Source: Straminergon stramineum
Lineage: Eukaryota; Streptophyta; Bryopsida; Hypnales; Calliergonaceae
Reading direction: 5' to 3'
Length of the DNA stretch: 64,000 bases
Assembly (NCBI GenBank): GCA_963920665.1
Contig: OY987266.1
Coordinates: 8,065,001-8,129,000 of the forward strand
Shown here: piece by piece, positions 12,599 through 24,400 of the stretch
How the letters are laid out: every line of letters begins with the position of its first letter
Position numbering within the stretch: the first letter of the stretch is position 1
Program-made: the position numbers and the translations under genes
Notes under the pieces: generated by a model
The model's input: the letters and a program-made list of their open reading frames with translations, nothing else
What the model was told of the DNA's origin: nothing
Databases searched by the model: none

Positions 12599-12888
12599 AC
12601 AAATAATTACATGAGTTGGATGACTCCAAGCATTGAAGTTGATTTTTGTTTTGGTCCAAAGGTATATCCATCAATATCTTCCATGGGTTTCACAAATTCA
12701 GTTAGGGACCTACAATGTATGAGGTGCATTAACAAATGTACCTTGGCATCACCTAGTTTATCCTACTTACAAGTTGGTTTTGTAAATTGTGAATTCAAGA
12801 GAAAATGCCCTAGAGTTAAAAAAGCATCGTATCAACAAGGTTTTACTATCTTTCAAAGCAATTTGAGTAGATGTTCTAGCCTATACAT

Positions 12889-13110
12889 TTAACCCCTAAA
12901 ATCTCTAGTGTTCCCTCAAAGTATTCTTGAAGATTTGGGCAAGTACTTATGATCTCAATTTTGGTGTGATTTTTTGAAACTTTTTTATAGAGATTGGGTG
13001 TTGCAAAAACTTTGAAATTATATAATTTATTTTGAAACTCAAAACACGGTTGACAATTTTTGACCATTCTTTGAAAATAGAGGAGAGGTGGCAACATGGG
13101 CATGTTGAAT
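12889..13110. mobile_element. Left part of a TTAA-CCCCTAAA element
   Basis: It begins TTAA-CCCCTAAAATCTC at 12889, eight bases beyond the start of pseudogene exon 3, and continues with the GTTCCCTC and TTTGGGCAAGTAC words typical of the 0.9-kb family. I could not find a matching right end, so it appears truncated. Its right limit is approximate. Confidence 0.5.
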
Positions 13111-14150
13111 ACTTGAATTTCAATGATTTTTAGTTTAGATGTTAAGACACAAGATAAGAACAAGAGCAGAAAGAAGGTAGCAAGTGCAAATGAAGACTCA
13201 CAAAAGAGGGTTAGAGATTGGCGGGCAACCATTGGATACTAGAAGGAGCGATTGAGAATAAGGTGACACTGTCTATAAGAAACTCATGTTTTTTGGGGGT
13301 ACATTTTTATGGACAATTATTTGTTTTCATGTTAATTATAACATTTGTAAAGTGAATTTTGTTTCAACACTCAAAAACCAGGGAAAATAAAATAGGGGAA
13401 TTTGTTCAAAGGAAGGTCAATGAGTCTAGTGTTTTATGTGTAAGGTCACTTATTTTGTGACATGGATACTTATCTAGGTTATTTTAAGGTTTGTTTTATG
13501 GAATAAACACAAGGAAACACACCTAATGTCAATTTGTCACCATCTAGTTCTGAATGCTATATATATTAGAATCAAACAAGTTGCCATGCATTCGTGAGTG
13601 ATTGAACTTCATCTAACCTTAGTGAATCCCTTTGTGGAACAACGATCCCTAAACTGGCTAAAATTAGTTGAGTTTCTACCCAAAAAAACCTTGCTCTACT
13701 AGTACATTGTAAAAAAGGGCTTTTAGAGCCAAAATTGCAACAAACAATAGAATTTGATAGCTGATTCGTGAAATATAAAACTTCCTCCACATTGGAATCA
13801 ACATCTATTTAATTAGTTTTGTGTTACTAACAGTACTCCCAATAATCCTTCCCAACTTGCAATATCCTTTTGTCTCTATTTCTTTCTTTGATACTACTCA
13901 CTATCCATGTAACCAAAGTTGATGCTTGTCCATCTTGAAGGTAGCATTTTGCACTAAAGTAAGAGGTCCATAAAGTGCCCAACTAAGAGCTGAAACTGAA
14001 TTTTGAGGAGGCGAAACGTCTTGAAATATTTTTCAGTAAATTTTCCTTGAAAGACAAGTGAAATTGACATCTAACCCAATTTGTTTCATATTTTTTGGAG
14101 CTTTGTGAAATTAGTTATGAATTTTTGAAGTCAAAATGGCATAGGACTTC
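13111..14150. other. AT-rich spacer, nothing recognised
   Basis: There are no domains, no convincing exon and no clear repeat. Open frames on the minus strand at 12876-13232 and 13572-13790 are short and lack coding character. Confidence 0.5.
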
Positions 14151-14249
14151 AAAACCGCCCACCCTCAAATGTACACCATTTGTACATCGCTGTAAAGATG
14201 AAAAATTCCCATTTACAAACAGTGTACATTTGAGGAGGTGGGCAGTTTT
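14151..14249. repeat. Short inverted repeat (small foldback element)
   Basis: The arm CCGCCCACCCTCAAATGTAC (14155-14174) and its complement GTGTACATTTGAGGAGGTGG (starting at 14222) pair with one or two mismatches, leaving a loop of about 45 bp. It probably derives from a small terminal-inverted-repeat transposon. GC-richer sequence at 14270-14580 follows, with no gene that I can support. Confidence 0.55.
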
Positions 14250-14589
14250 AGAGCCCGAGTGGATTTCGAGCCGCCTACCATAGATTCCGTAAACTAGTTC
14301 TGGGATCACTGCTCTGGAGCCCCGAAGAACCCGCTCTGATATGAAGAGAAGGGACGAGTGCGAAGTCCATACAGTCGTACTGTACAGTCAGTTCTCAGTC
14401 TGATAACGAATCCCGGGTGTTTGCATTTGGCCCTGTCACTCCTTCCCATTTGTCGTCGCTGCTTAAGTTATATAAACTTCTTATTGACGGAAGCAAGTGC
14501 TGGATACACTCTGGTAAGTATCGGGGCTTTTCCGGAAAGTGGAAAAGCAAAGGTGGAGGTCTTTTCTACCATTCTCTCATCAGACTCCC

Positions 14590-15167
14590 TCAACCCTTAA
14601 ATGTTGCCACGGATGTTTTGTGTCCGATGGATGACTCTATTGTTGATTGTAGAAAAACAGAATGCACCTATTGCTCCAATGATCTGAGCAGTTTTGTTGA
14701 CTACCTTGGTCATAGGGGCTACGTCCATTAAGGGTTAACCCCTAAAAGACAAGGCGGATGTCTTTTGTCCGATGAATGACAAGAAATTCTCCTTTGTAGG
14801 ACAGAAGTGTAACTATTCATCCTTGGAATTAGGGGTGGAAAGGGAAGATCTTCTACAATAGTTTGACTCCCAATGAGTATTTTTATTTTTTTTAAAGTGG
14901 GTGATGTCACATGGTTCCAAAATGGTTGATTTCCATGGTCACTAGCCTGGCGTTCAAGGGTTAAACGTCGGCATGGATGTTTTTTGTTTGATGGATAACA
15001 AAGAATCTTCTTATGTAGGACGAAAGTGCAATTGTTCATCCCCGGAATTTTGTGCAAGAAGGAGAAATCTTGCACAATATTTTGACCTCCAATGAATATT
15101 TTGGTTCTTTTTAAAGTAGATGATGTTACATGGTTCCATAGTCACTAGTCTATCTTTTGAGGGTTAA
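14590..15167. mobile_element. Three small TTAA elements placed side by side
   Basis: Three related units of about 140-230 bp follow one another. The clearest is 14735-14964: TTAA-CCCCTAAAAGAC on the left and GGCGTTCAAGGG-TTAA on the right. The next unit shares that TTAA and ends GAGGG-TTAA at 15164-15167. A shorter unit precedes them from about 14590. All share the internal words TTTTGTCCGATG and CATCC(T/C)CGGAAT. The same 0.23-kb family recurs at 44043-44268 and 51964-52194. Confidence 0.7.
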
Positions 15168-16540
15168 TTTCTATTGTAGGTGACCAAGTCTCCTTAGGGA
15201 CACTTGAAGGTTCGGGCAAGTTTTTATAATCTCAATTTTTGATATGTTTTTTCAATTTGTTTTTGAAGCTGGAAAAACACATTAGGTCTCTAAAAATACA
15301 AAGCAATTTTTATTTCAATTGGTGCCCATGAGCAAAAGTTATGTCATCTTAAGTCCAAAATGGAGGTAGTTGGTTAGCACTAAAAAATAAAATATAAGAC
15401 TAGACTCATTCTATTTGGACTTGTGATGACAAAATTATAGGTCTTGCTTTTCAAGAAATCAAAGCATCATTTTCCCAAAATAACTTATAAGATTTTGCTT
15501 TGAACTCAATTTTCACAACTTTTCAAAAACAAAAGTTCCCCAAGGTTTAGTTTTCTTGCAAGAGAAATCTCATCATTGAGATTAGTGTGTTTTTAATTTT
15601 ATCTTTGAGCTTTTACAATTTAGTTTTCCTTCTATCTTGTGTATATAACAATTTTTAAAGTGTGAAAATATAGTTTTTTATTTTTAAAAATATTTTTCCA
15701 TAGAATCTCAACTCAATTCTTCAACAGAATTTTGAATTAAAGTGTGAAGTAGCAATTTTCTCAATCAACCTACAAAACCTAAAGGCCCATGTAATCATTT
15801 TATAGTTGCAACTCATCTTTTAGGTAGTATTTTTTTTCTTTCTTTTAATGAAAAATAGAGAAAATAGAGAAGTTCATAGAAATTGAAAATTTACATTCAA
15901 AACTAAGATCACTATAGTGAAAAGAATTATAAGGAAAATTTTAGAAAGAGACTAGTGTTGCTTCGTGTAGTTGAATTTACTATTTAGAAAAGGTATTGAT
16001 GATCCCATGTTTGATTTTATACCCCTTTTTTAAAAAAAAGGTTGGAATTGCAATTTTGACCAATGATAAAAAAAAAATTCAAATGTCAAAGATAGAGATT
16101 TTATTTTTTTGTGAATTTTCGAAGTCAAAACTTCAAAATTCATTCAAAGCAAATCTCTACAAAACTTTGAACCTTTGATTGCACAAATATTTTCTACTTT
16201 TATTGCTTAACTATATTTCCTCTAATAAAGAATTCAAAAAGGTTTGAAACTCATATTCTATAAGATATTTGTATTTTTCTCAAATCCTTGGGCCTGTAGA
16301 AGTTATGAAGATTCAAAACTTTATAATCTAATCAAGCAAAGTACAAAAAATCCATTTCTTTTTGCTTTAAATGCTTATATCTATTTATTTATCTGGTCCA
16401 AAAATTTGAAATTTCTCCCTTACAATCTCATACTAGTCTAATGAAAAACAAATAAAACAATTTTTTCAAGAGTTTTGCACTTTGCAAAAGAAATGGCAAT
16501 ATTCAATGTTTTCGATGGAAAAAGAACTTCTAGGGGCTAA
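15164..16540. mobile_element. Degenerate TTAA element of the 0.9-kb family
   Basis: The left end after TTAA at 15164 is degenerate but continues with TTAGGGACACTTGAAGG, GGGCAAG and TCTCAATTTTT, the order seen in the better copies at 45130 and 46135. The right end reads CTTCTAGGGG followed by CTAA near 16537. The extra length (about 1.4 kb) suggests an internal insertion. Open frames inside are spurious. Confidence 0.5.
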
Positions 16541-19083
16541 TGATCTCCTAATCCCCTTCACTATAATTAATTTATTCTACAATTAAGGCACTAGAAGAAA
16601 ACCATGTTGCTCTCAACACAATTTTCTTTTCGTGAGGGCATGACTTTGACACCTTGCTCTAAAACTTGTTGGGCTAATTAACATAATCTTTGGTTGCCAA
16701 AATCACAACTTCTTCTAACTTTGGGTTGTTGAAATAATCAACATCTAAAGAATTAGTTGTTATCATCATATTTTCTACAAACACAAATTTTATTTCAAAT
16801 TTCTATCACAAACCAAGACACTAGTAGAATATTGTAAGCCACAAATACAACCTCTCTTTACCCCTACAGAGTGGAGGTCTTGTTTTCATTCAAAAATTCA
16901 AAAATGTCATTCCTAACACAAAGCATTAATTCAAGAAAATTGATTTTGTTGCAAATTTGACTATTGGATTTTGCAATGGAATAGCATGAAAATGTGTTGA
17001 AGAGATTTTAGAAACTTTGATAGTGTAGATTGCAAGGTATTTGAATTTAACCCCCATAAGCCCAATTGACCATTTTATGTTTGTTGCCCAGCTTCAAGTG
17101 GGGTGGCTAGATCCACCCCTATTTGAATTTTTTAGTTTCATATTTTTCTCAAATTTCTTTTCTTTAAGTAAAAAAATTATAGATTTGAACAAAAACTTAG
17201 CCTTAGGTGATTTGTCAAAGTCAATCACTCCAAGAAATGCTCTCTATGGATTGTTTGGGGAAAAGAACCTAGCCAATCAAAGTTTATCCTTGGAAAAAAA
17301 AATTCCGTGGAAATGGGCAAGGGGAAAGGGATTGATTGGATTGGAGCATATACTAAATGGGCACAATGAAGTGAAATTTTTGTTTTCCCAATATAGCTTA
17401 GTTGATTGCAAGGCTTTAAAAACAATCTTCCATTGTTCCAATCCTTGTGAAAATTGACATGCATGTTCCTAACTTTTCATAATTGCATTTGATCTAATAA
17501 CTTTTTTTTGTAAAAATTTGAGATATGGATCCCCAAGGAAATTTAGCTTAAGGAAAAAAATGTTCTTTCTTCTAAAAATAAAATTTTTCATCAAGGATAT
17601 TTCAAAATTACTATAGTCAAAGTCTTAGAAAAGAAAAAAGTAGACTAATTTGACAGTAGTAAATAAAATTTTGCAATTAGATCTTTCAAAAAATGGTTAT
17701 AGAAAATTTATATTTTTGTTTCCAAGATGGCAATTCGGAAGTAATTTGGGAAGGAGGATGATTTTAAGCCATTAGGTGTTCAAGTGAAGAAAACATTTCT
17801 ATTCCACCTTCTCAAACTTGATTGTAGTTTCACCTTGGCAAACTTGATTATAAGATTTGGAATTACTTCATGGTAATCAAATTGTTCCTATAAGTGAACT
17901 AAACCTACAAGATTTTTATTAATAAATATGGAAATTGAGTTAAAAAATGAAAGTACTGTAATATAGGGTAGGGTTGACATGTCTCTGTCAAGTATTTATT
18001 TTCCCCAAAAGATAAGGTTTGAAAAATGCTATTTTTCCAAAAATTCTCTTTTCTTTACCATGAAAAGTTCTAATCTTGGAAAATAATTTTTTCGTAAAGT
18101 TTTCTATCTATTTTTAGAATTTTTTTGCCAAACTTGTCCTATAATTTATATAATATGTTATTTTTTGAAGACAATGCTTTGATTGCCTACAAATTAAAAT
18201 GCTTTATAATTTTTGTCTATGATAAGATGCCAATAAAGTTACTTTTTTATTTTTGTCACTTATGTTCTTCTAGTTTTAGTTTCAATTACATGACTTTTGC
18301 TCATGAGTGCCTATGCAAATAAAGCTAACATCCTTACAAAGCTACTATGTTTTTCTATCTATAAAAAACATTCAAAAATCACGCAAAGAATTGAGATCAT
18401 GGGACATGTCTAAACCTTCAAGTGTCTCTTGAGGGAACAATCAATGGGACTTTAGCAAAATGGTAAGGATATCAAATTTTCCTCTAACTAAGGTATGACC
18501 ATATGTAATCAACACGAATATAATTGAATATAGTATAATTTATATGAAATCTCATTGGTAATTGAAAGAGGATTCCAAGGTATTTTAGCATATATAATTA
18601 AGACACCATATGAATAAGTTTTGGATTTTAAAATAAATGCTTTAAGTGCACCCCAAACCTCTAGTGCACTCTCATAAAGTTTCATACTCCTTCCCTCTTC
18701 AACTGATCTTTTGATTCACCTTGGAAAGTTAGTTGTCCAATTGGAAGATCATTTTGAGACATAAGGAGTATTTTAATTGTATACATTTTGTAGAATCAAT
18801 ATGTAGATTTTTAAGTTTCTATTTGGTCCAAATTTAGGGTTTGCATTTTGAATAGTGTAGATTATGGATATACACAAGGTGTGTGTATCTAATAATACAA
18901 ACTTTTTTTAGGTTAAAAAAGGTTCATTTGATGCCCCAAATTACCATTGGTGTTTAACAACAACCAATGGAAGTTTGAAGAGTTCTTTTAGACAATCAAT
19001 AGGAGTCAAACCATGTCGTGCTTTGAAGGTGTCTATTTGAGGGGAGTCAAATAGTATGAGCAAGACACCGTATGTTTCCACTT
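16541..19083. other. AT-rich region with transposon fragments, no gene
   Basis: A fragment of the 0.9-kb family in inverse orientation is visible near 18380-18460, with the reverse complement of TAAAGTCCCATTG at 18446-18458. TTAA-CCCCCATAAGCCC starts at 17047, but I could not pair these two as one element. The 138-codon frame at 17041-17457 lies in this debris and lacks coding character. Confidence 0.5.
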
Positions 19084-19998
19084 TTAACTCCTAAGGTCCC
19101 TTTGTTCCCTCGGGGGGTAAAATGGATTTCGGGCAAGCACCTACCTAGTCTCATTATTCATTATGATTTTCTGAAACTTTTGTGAAGATAGAAAAAAACA
19201 CTAGCTTATTGGAAATATGATTTATATTTCAATTAGTGCTTTGAAACAAAAATTTTGCCATGCACAATAAACTTATTTAGTTTGGTAGGCAAAATTTCTC
19301 CAACACAAAAACTTCAAAAAATCCCATAAAACTTTGTTTTATCATAGATTGTATTTTTATCTACATGGAAAGTATGGATTTATTCCATTTGGATTTGTTA
19401 TGTCAAAGTTATAGACAATCTTGTTTTCCAAGCAATCAAAGCATCCTCTTGAAAAAATAACTTGCAGGATTCATTTTTGCAATTTTTTCAGAAAAAAAAG
19501 TTTCACAAAGTTAAGATCTCTTACTAGAGCAACCTGACCATTGAAATTGTGTTTCAGTCCCATCTTAGAGCTATCAACACACAGTTTAGTTTTCACTTCA
19601 ATTTAAAACCTTCTTCTCCTAAACAATCTCCTAATTATTGAAAATTATGGCCATTTTTTTTAAATTGCTCAACTCTCAATTCGATTCTTCAATAGAAATA
19701 AATTAGAAATTCAAAATCACTAGTGCAAAATTGTGAAGTTGAGATGATTCAAAGTCAAAAAATTTAGTCAAGCAAGGTGTAAAAAACTTTTTTTCTTCAC
19801 TTTCAATGCACATATCTTGCAATCTACAGGGGCAAAGTTTCTAAAATTTCTTCCACACATTTGTAAGCCATTTTATTGCAAGATTCTATGGTTAGATATG
19901 CCAAAAAACAATTTTTTGTAGTTTATTGCACTTTGCAATAGAAATGTCAGTTTTGAGAGCTTTTTGATGAAAAAAGGCCACAAGATAGTAGGGATTAA
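19084..19998. mobile_element. Degenerate TTAA element, 0.9-kb family
   Basis: The left end is TTAA-CTCCTAAGGTCCC, followed by the family signature GTTCCCTCGGGGGG and GGATTTCGGGCAAGC. The right end is TAGTAGGGA-TTAA at 19995-19998, preceded by the family's TTTTGATGAAAAAAGGCC. The terminal repeats are clearly more decayed than those of the copies at 45130 and 46135, so this is an older insertion. Confidence 0.7.
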
Positions 19999-20149
19999 AA
20001 ATTCACTTATTATATGTGTGATTATTATTTGTGTGAGTGTCACAAAATTACAAAACAATTTTTTTCTCTCTCTCAAGGAAGTCAATACCCCCACCCCCAC
20101 CCCAAAAAAAAAAATGCATCATTTCCACCCCTGAGCTCTCGGGGGAGAA

Positions 20150-21453
20150 AAAGTGGCGGATTTAGGTGCACATACTGTACGGTCCGATACGTCACTAAAG
20201 GCCTGCGAACCTCCTCCGATATCAGGCTTGGAACTCGCGAAGATGCCCACCCACTCAGCAGTCAGAAACGGGCACCGTCGCCATGCCTTAAGCGTTCCTC
20301 CTGATCTTCGGTATTGTTACCGCGTACCTCTGTGGCTCTGGCTGCACGAAGCCCTACTTTCTGGTATCATAATGTTGCGGAAGTCACCATGGCCAGGTCC
20401 TTTTCCGATCAACAAACTGCATCATCTTCTCTCTTAGTTGCTCCGACAGGAATTCGTCTCACTAGCCACGCCCTGGCGCTTGCTACCATCTAAAATTCGT
20501 CCATGCCGATCATAGCGACATTCAGTTAGTCGTGCGATTTGAAAATTCCGCGTTTTTGACGATTGTGTCTCAATTTCGCCCTTCTCTAGTCGGTACTTCC
20601 AGCATTAGAATCACAAGCCCTTGATCTGGGTGGCGTAATTGACCGCAGAAGCTTTGGCAGTCGTAGGCTAGGGCTTCGCCAAATCGTCAGACAGCATTAA
20701 TTTGAGCCAGGAAGTTGTGCACGCCCGAGGAATCACATGCCAATCTGTCAGTGTCTTCGTAGTGTAAGTCTTTGTAGCTTTGTTTTTTGGTGATTCGAAA
20801 TTCCTTGGGGATGCTTGCCTGGTTTACAGAGACAGACCATAGCAGCTGCTGGTTGTTTTTGAAGGCCAGTACTTCGACCTTTGGTCACGAGTTTGTTGGG
20901 ATTAGGGCTCTAAACAAGATCATTTTTAAAGTGTGCAGCTCTTTGATAGCGAAGGTCCACGCTTGCGTTGAGTTGATGTTTTCTGTGATGCAAGGGAACT
21001 GAGATGTTCTCCATTTTTTTCCAGACAGCCAGGCATTTGTGCTGTGGGAGAACCAGCGAAGGAAACCAGCAGCGTTTGATCCCCGTGTTGGTCTACTCAA
21101 TGCGTTACCTTTCTAGTGATTCAAAATTTTACTTGATAGCCAGAAACGTCCCCGACTTTTATTCACTTCCTTATGTTTCATAGTGTCGTGTTTTCTCAAG
21201 GAAATTGACCTTGCATAAATGGATAGGCCCACATTTGATGTGCTGCTGGGAGTTTCATTGCCTGTGGATGGAACGTTTCAAAAACCGGTGGTAAACTCTC
21301 TCTTTGTTCATTTAGTCCGAAATGTCCTGGAACCTGGATGGGCAGTGGCCTATCGGAGATAGCAGTGCATAACTTTCTAGTCAATCCAACAGGCTGGTAA
21401 ATTGGTTTCTCGTTTTAAGGGGCCGTTCTCGCGAGACCCAAGACGTGTCCGCC
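20150..21453 (+). promoter_or_regulatory. Probable promoter and 5' leader of the Ulp1-SANT-LRR gene
   Basis: Base composition rises sharply to GC-rich at 20150, in contrast to the AT-rich debris upstream. A good donor GTAAGT at 20764 suggests a 5' untranslated exon ending at 20763. The reading frame of the first called coding exon stays open for some distance upstream of its ATG, so an additional upstream coding exon is possible. No TATA box could be chosen with confidence. A pyrimidine tract and poly-A sit at 20083-20113. Confidence 0.45.
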
Positions 21454-24400
21454 ATGAGCTGGTCCATATTGGGCCAGATGACCGGAGGTAGAACTGGAGA
21501 ACAGCATTTGGATTTCTATCCTACTGAGGTCGAGGATGCTTTCAAGGCAGCAGACACAGTGTATCAACTAGCGATGCAGCAGATCCCCAAAGAAGTTGAG
21601 GCGTCACAAGCATTGCTTATTTATCCTAAAGGTGAGGGTGATGCAGTGACCATCACTGAGAGAGATATGGAGGAACTACTACCGGAGAGGTTTCTAGGCA
21701 ATCACATTGCGGATTTCTACATCAGGTAAGTACTCTTGCTGCTGGTCTGTTTCTGAGAGTTCCATGCTTTGGGCTCCATAGGTCATTTGGATCATTTGTT
21801 CTTTCTAGTTGCTGGATAATCACTTGTTGTCTGGGTTGTTTAGTATCAATGTTTTTCCTAATATAGAAGCTTTACCTGTGTTGTTCTCTGATTGCAGGTA
21901 TCTTGAAAGGGAACTTTCCCCTGAGCCTAGAAATCGCTTTTATTTCTTCAACAGCTTTTTCTTTACAAAACTTTTGCAGAGCACTGCATGTACACGCATT
22001 GATCCGTTTAAGTTGGACTATGAGCAAATCCGGAAGTGGACGGAGGAAGTGAACCTGTTTGAAAAAGACTATGTTTTCATTCCTATCGTCGAAAGGTGCT
22101 ATTCCTGTTGTGTTATATGTTTAATCATGGTTGCAATTGTGAGGGTTTTTGAAGATTTCAGTCCAGTGCTTGATGTACAGTTTCTAGGCATTGATTGTTT
22201 TTTACAGCAAAAAACATAATGTGTTGACATTGACTGAGAGAACATTCGTCTAGGTGTTGTAGCTCTCATATTGTGGTGATCATTTTGGTATGGCAGATCA
22301 CATTGGAGCCTGGTCATCTTATGCAACCTCAGTAGCCTCACTCGTGCACCTGGTGAGTGTTTTTCACTCATGCATTTGAAGTCATAATTGGTTATGAACC
22401 CTTGGCAAAACTAAGCTATGTCGATTTCTATGCAGATGAAATGATGAGATTCCCTTGTATAGTTCATCTAGATCCGGTTAAAGGGCAACATGAGAGCTTT
22501 GAAGGCTTGATCCGGAGGTGAGTATCATGGATTCAAAACGTATTAGATCGTTTTATCCATTCACGTTCAAAGTTCCACATATATACATATACTACAGGGT
22601 TTGTCATTTCTCAAGGTTTATAGGTCAGAAATAGGAGTATAGGCTTAAAGGAGGTCACTTGTCCATTTGTGTACTAACTAGTTTGTGTATCTCTTGTCAA
22701 AGATAAACTTGAAAGTATAATTTGTGTGTTGTTTAGTATGTTTTTGGGAGGAGTATTTTAGTTGACACTGAGAATTAGTAGTGGGTGATTGGCACGTTTC
22801 AAAGATTGGTAATGGACCTTTGCAATTATCTTGTTGCCAATATTTTTTTTGTGAGAATGGTGATTATGTCTTTTGTGCAGCTATGTTTTGGAAGCATGGA
22901 TGGACAGATTCCAGCCTTCAACTGAAAAGGATCAGTTACGAGCACTCTATCAGATGAAGTATATTGAAGCTGAGGTATTGTTTATTATCATTGAATAATT
23001 CTTGTTTGTATGTTTGTTTTTAAAAACAAAATTATGCAGAAGCTACACAAAAATGTTTCATGGTGTATACTTTGTGGAAGTTTGATTGTGCTAGTTTTTA
23101 TTGTAGGTTCCCCAACAAGACAATTCCCACGATTGTGGTTTATACGTTTTACACTATATTGAATCATTTCTCGTGGAATGCACTTCACCGAACTTCAGCT
23201 TTGCTTCAAGGGAAAGGGGTCCACATTTTACTAATCCACATTTTGCAATGGAGGTTTTGGCCAAACGGAGACATATCCAGAACCTCATCCAAGAGCGTGC
23301 TAAAAAGTGTAACAAAATTAAACACCTTGTTCAAGAGCTCATGCAAACCTCTCAAAAGCTCCGGGCATGCTTAGATGATGGAGGTGATGTTTCTTCCACT
23401 GTGAGAGATCAGGTTGTGATTGTTTGTATATACTCTTCATTGTCTACATCCAACTTACAAAGTCCACAAGTGGTCATGTTTCAGAGATGTTTGTGTTCGA
23501 TGCTTGCAAAGAACAGCCTAATGAACTATTTGAATTTTTCCTATTTGTGGGTGTGAAGAAATCTCGAATAAGTGTTTTATGCATTCCACTATAGTCATCT
23601 CTACCTAGACCTTCAAGCTCAGTTTCCCCTCCCAAGTTACATTTGCCCATTGTATGATTGTATGATTTTCTAATTTAAAATTCATATTTTTGTGTGAAAT
23701 GATTTTTTGAATTAACTATTGTTTGTTCAAATCACATGGTGGAGATATCAAATTTAAATTTTTGAAAGCTACAACTAAGATTGACCCAAGGTGCACCTAG
23801 GTTTTGGATGCAGGATCTTTTAGAGATATAGTACTTCAAGTTCTTTAAAATCGTAGTGGAGTTTATTACCTTTGTCATTTAGTGCTTATCTTCTTTGATA
23901 TGTTCAACATGGTCTTATTGGAAGTTGTGGGTGTTTTGTGTAGGTGATTCCAAAGCATGCATCAAAGACGTGTTGATTGCTAGCCCAACCATTTTCAATA
24001 TAGGTATTGAGACCAACCATGCTTCCATTCATGAAGATTCAATGGATGCTCAATGCCACCAGTCAAGTGGGATATCAAGGGGGAATAATGAACCATTCAG
24101 TGGTCCTCAGATTGGACCTGTGGAGTATGAAATTAGTTGTGAACATTTATCACTCCAGCAACAATATGTCAAGCTTGATGTACAAACCACCAACCCAACC
24201 AATTGCTATAGTCCAACTCATGAAGATGCAATCGATGTCCAACATCAACAAGCAAGTGAGATATCATGGTCGGATATTGAATTGTCAGATATTCTTGAGC
24301 TTCCACATGTCGAGTTTCAAAGAGTCACTGAAAGTTTTTCAGACAAGCATCAACATCCTCAGCTTGAAGAAGTACCATGTGTGGATTTTTCTGATGCTTT

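Larger units (their letters stand above)
7730..12880 (-). pseudogene. DUF1995-family pseudogene (copy A), exons 3-9 of the gene at 27.8-32.9 kb
   Basis: Seven exons equivalent to exons 3-9 of the intact gene can be placed on the minus strand: 12833-12880, 11701-11740, 9398-9492, 8971-9163, 8563-8661, 8347-8464 and 7730-7853. The two 5' exons are missing. The lesions are clear. Exon 3 has lost its donor (GT to AT). Exon 4 has lost both donor and acceptor. The last exon has lost its acceptor (AG to AT), and the codon equivalent to Arg in VLRKV is now a TGA stop at 7823-7825. A 1.45-kb element at 10150 sits in the intron between exons 4 and 5, and another at 12025 lies between exons 3 and 4. Exons 5-8 remain open and nearly identical to the intact copy (see findings). 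A transcript could exist but cannot give a full protein. Confidence 0.88.

Noticed and set aside
14358..14731. Overlapping open frames in a GC-richer patch
   Set aside because: Part of the sequence is the small repeat family seen at 44043 and 51964; no domain or splice context supports a gene.
17041..17457. Open frame of 138 codons
   Set aside because: It lies in transposon debris, has a Phe/Lys/Leu composition expected of AT-rich random sequence and has no domain.
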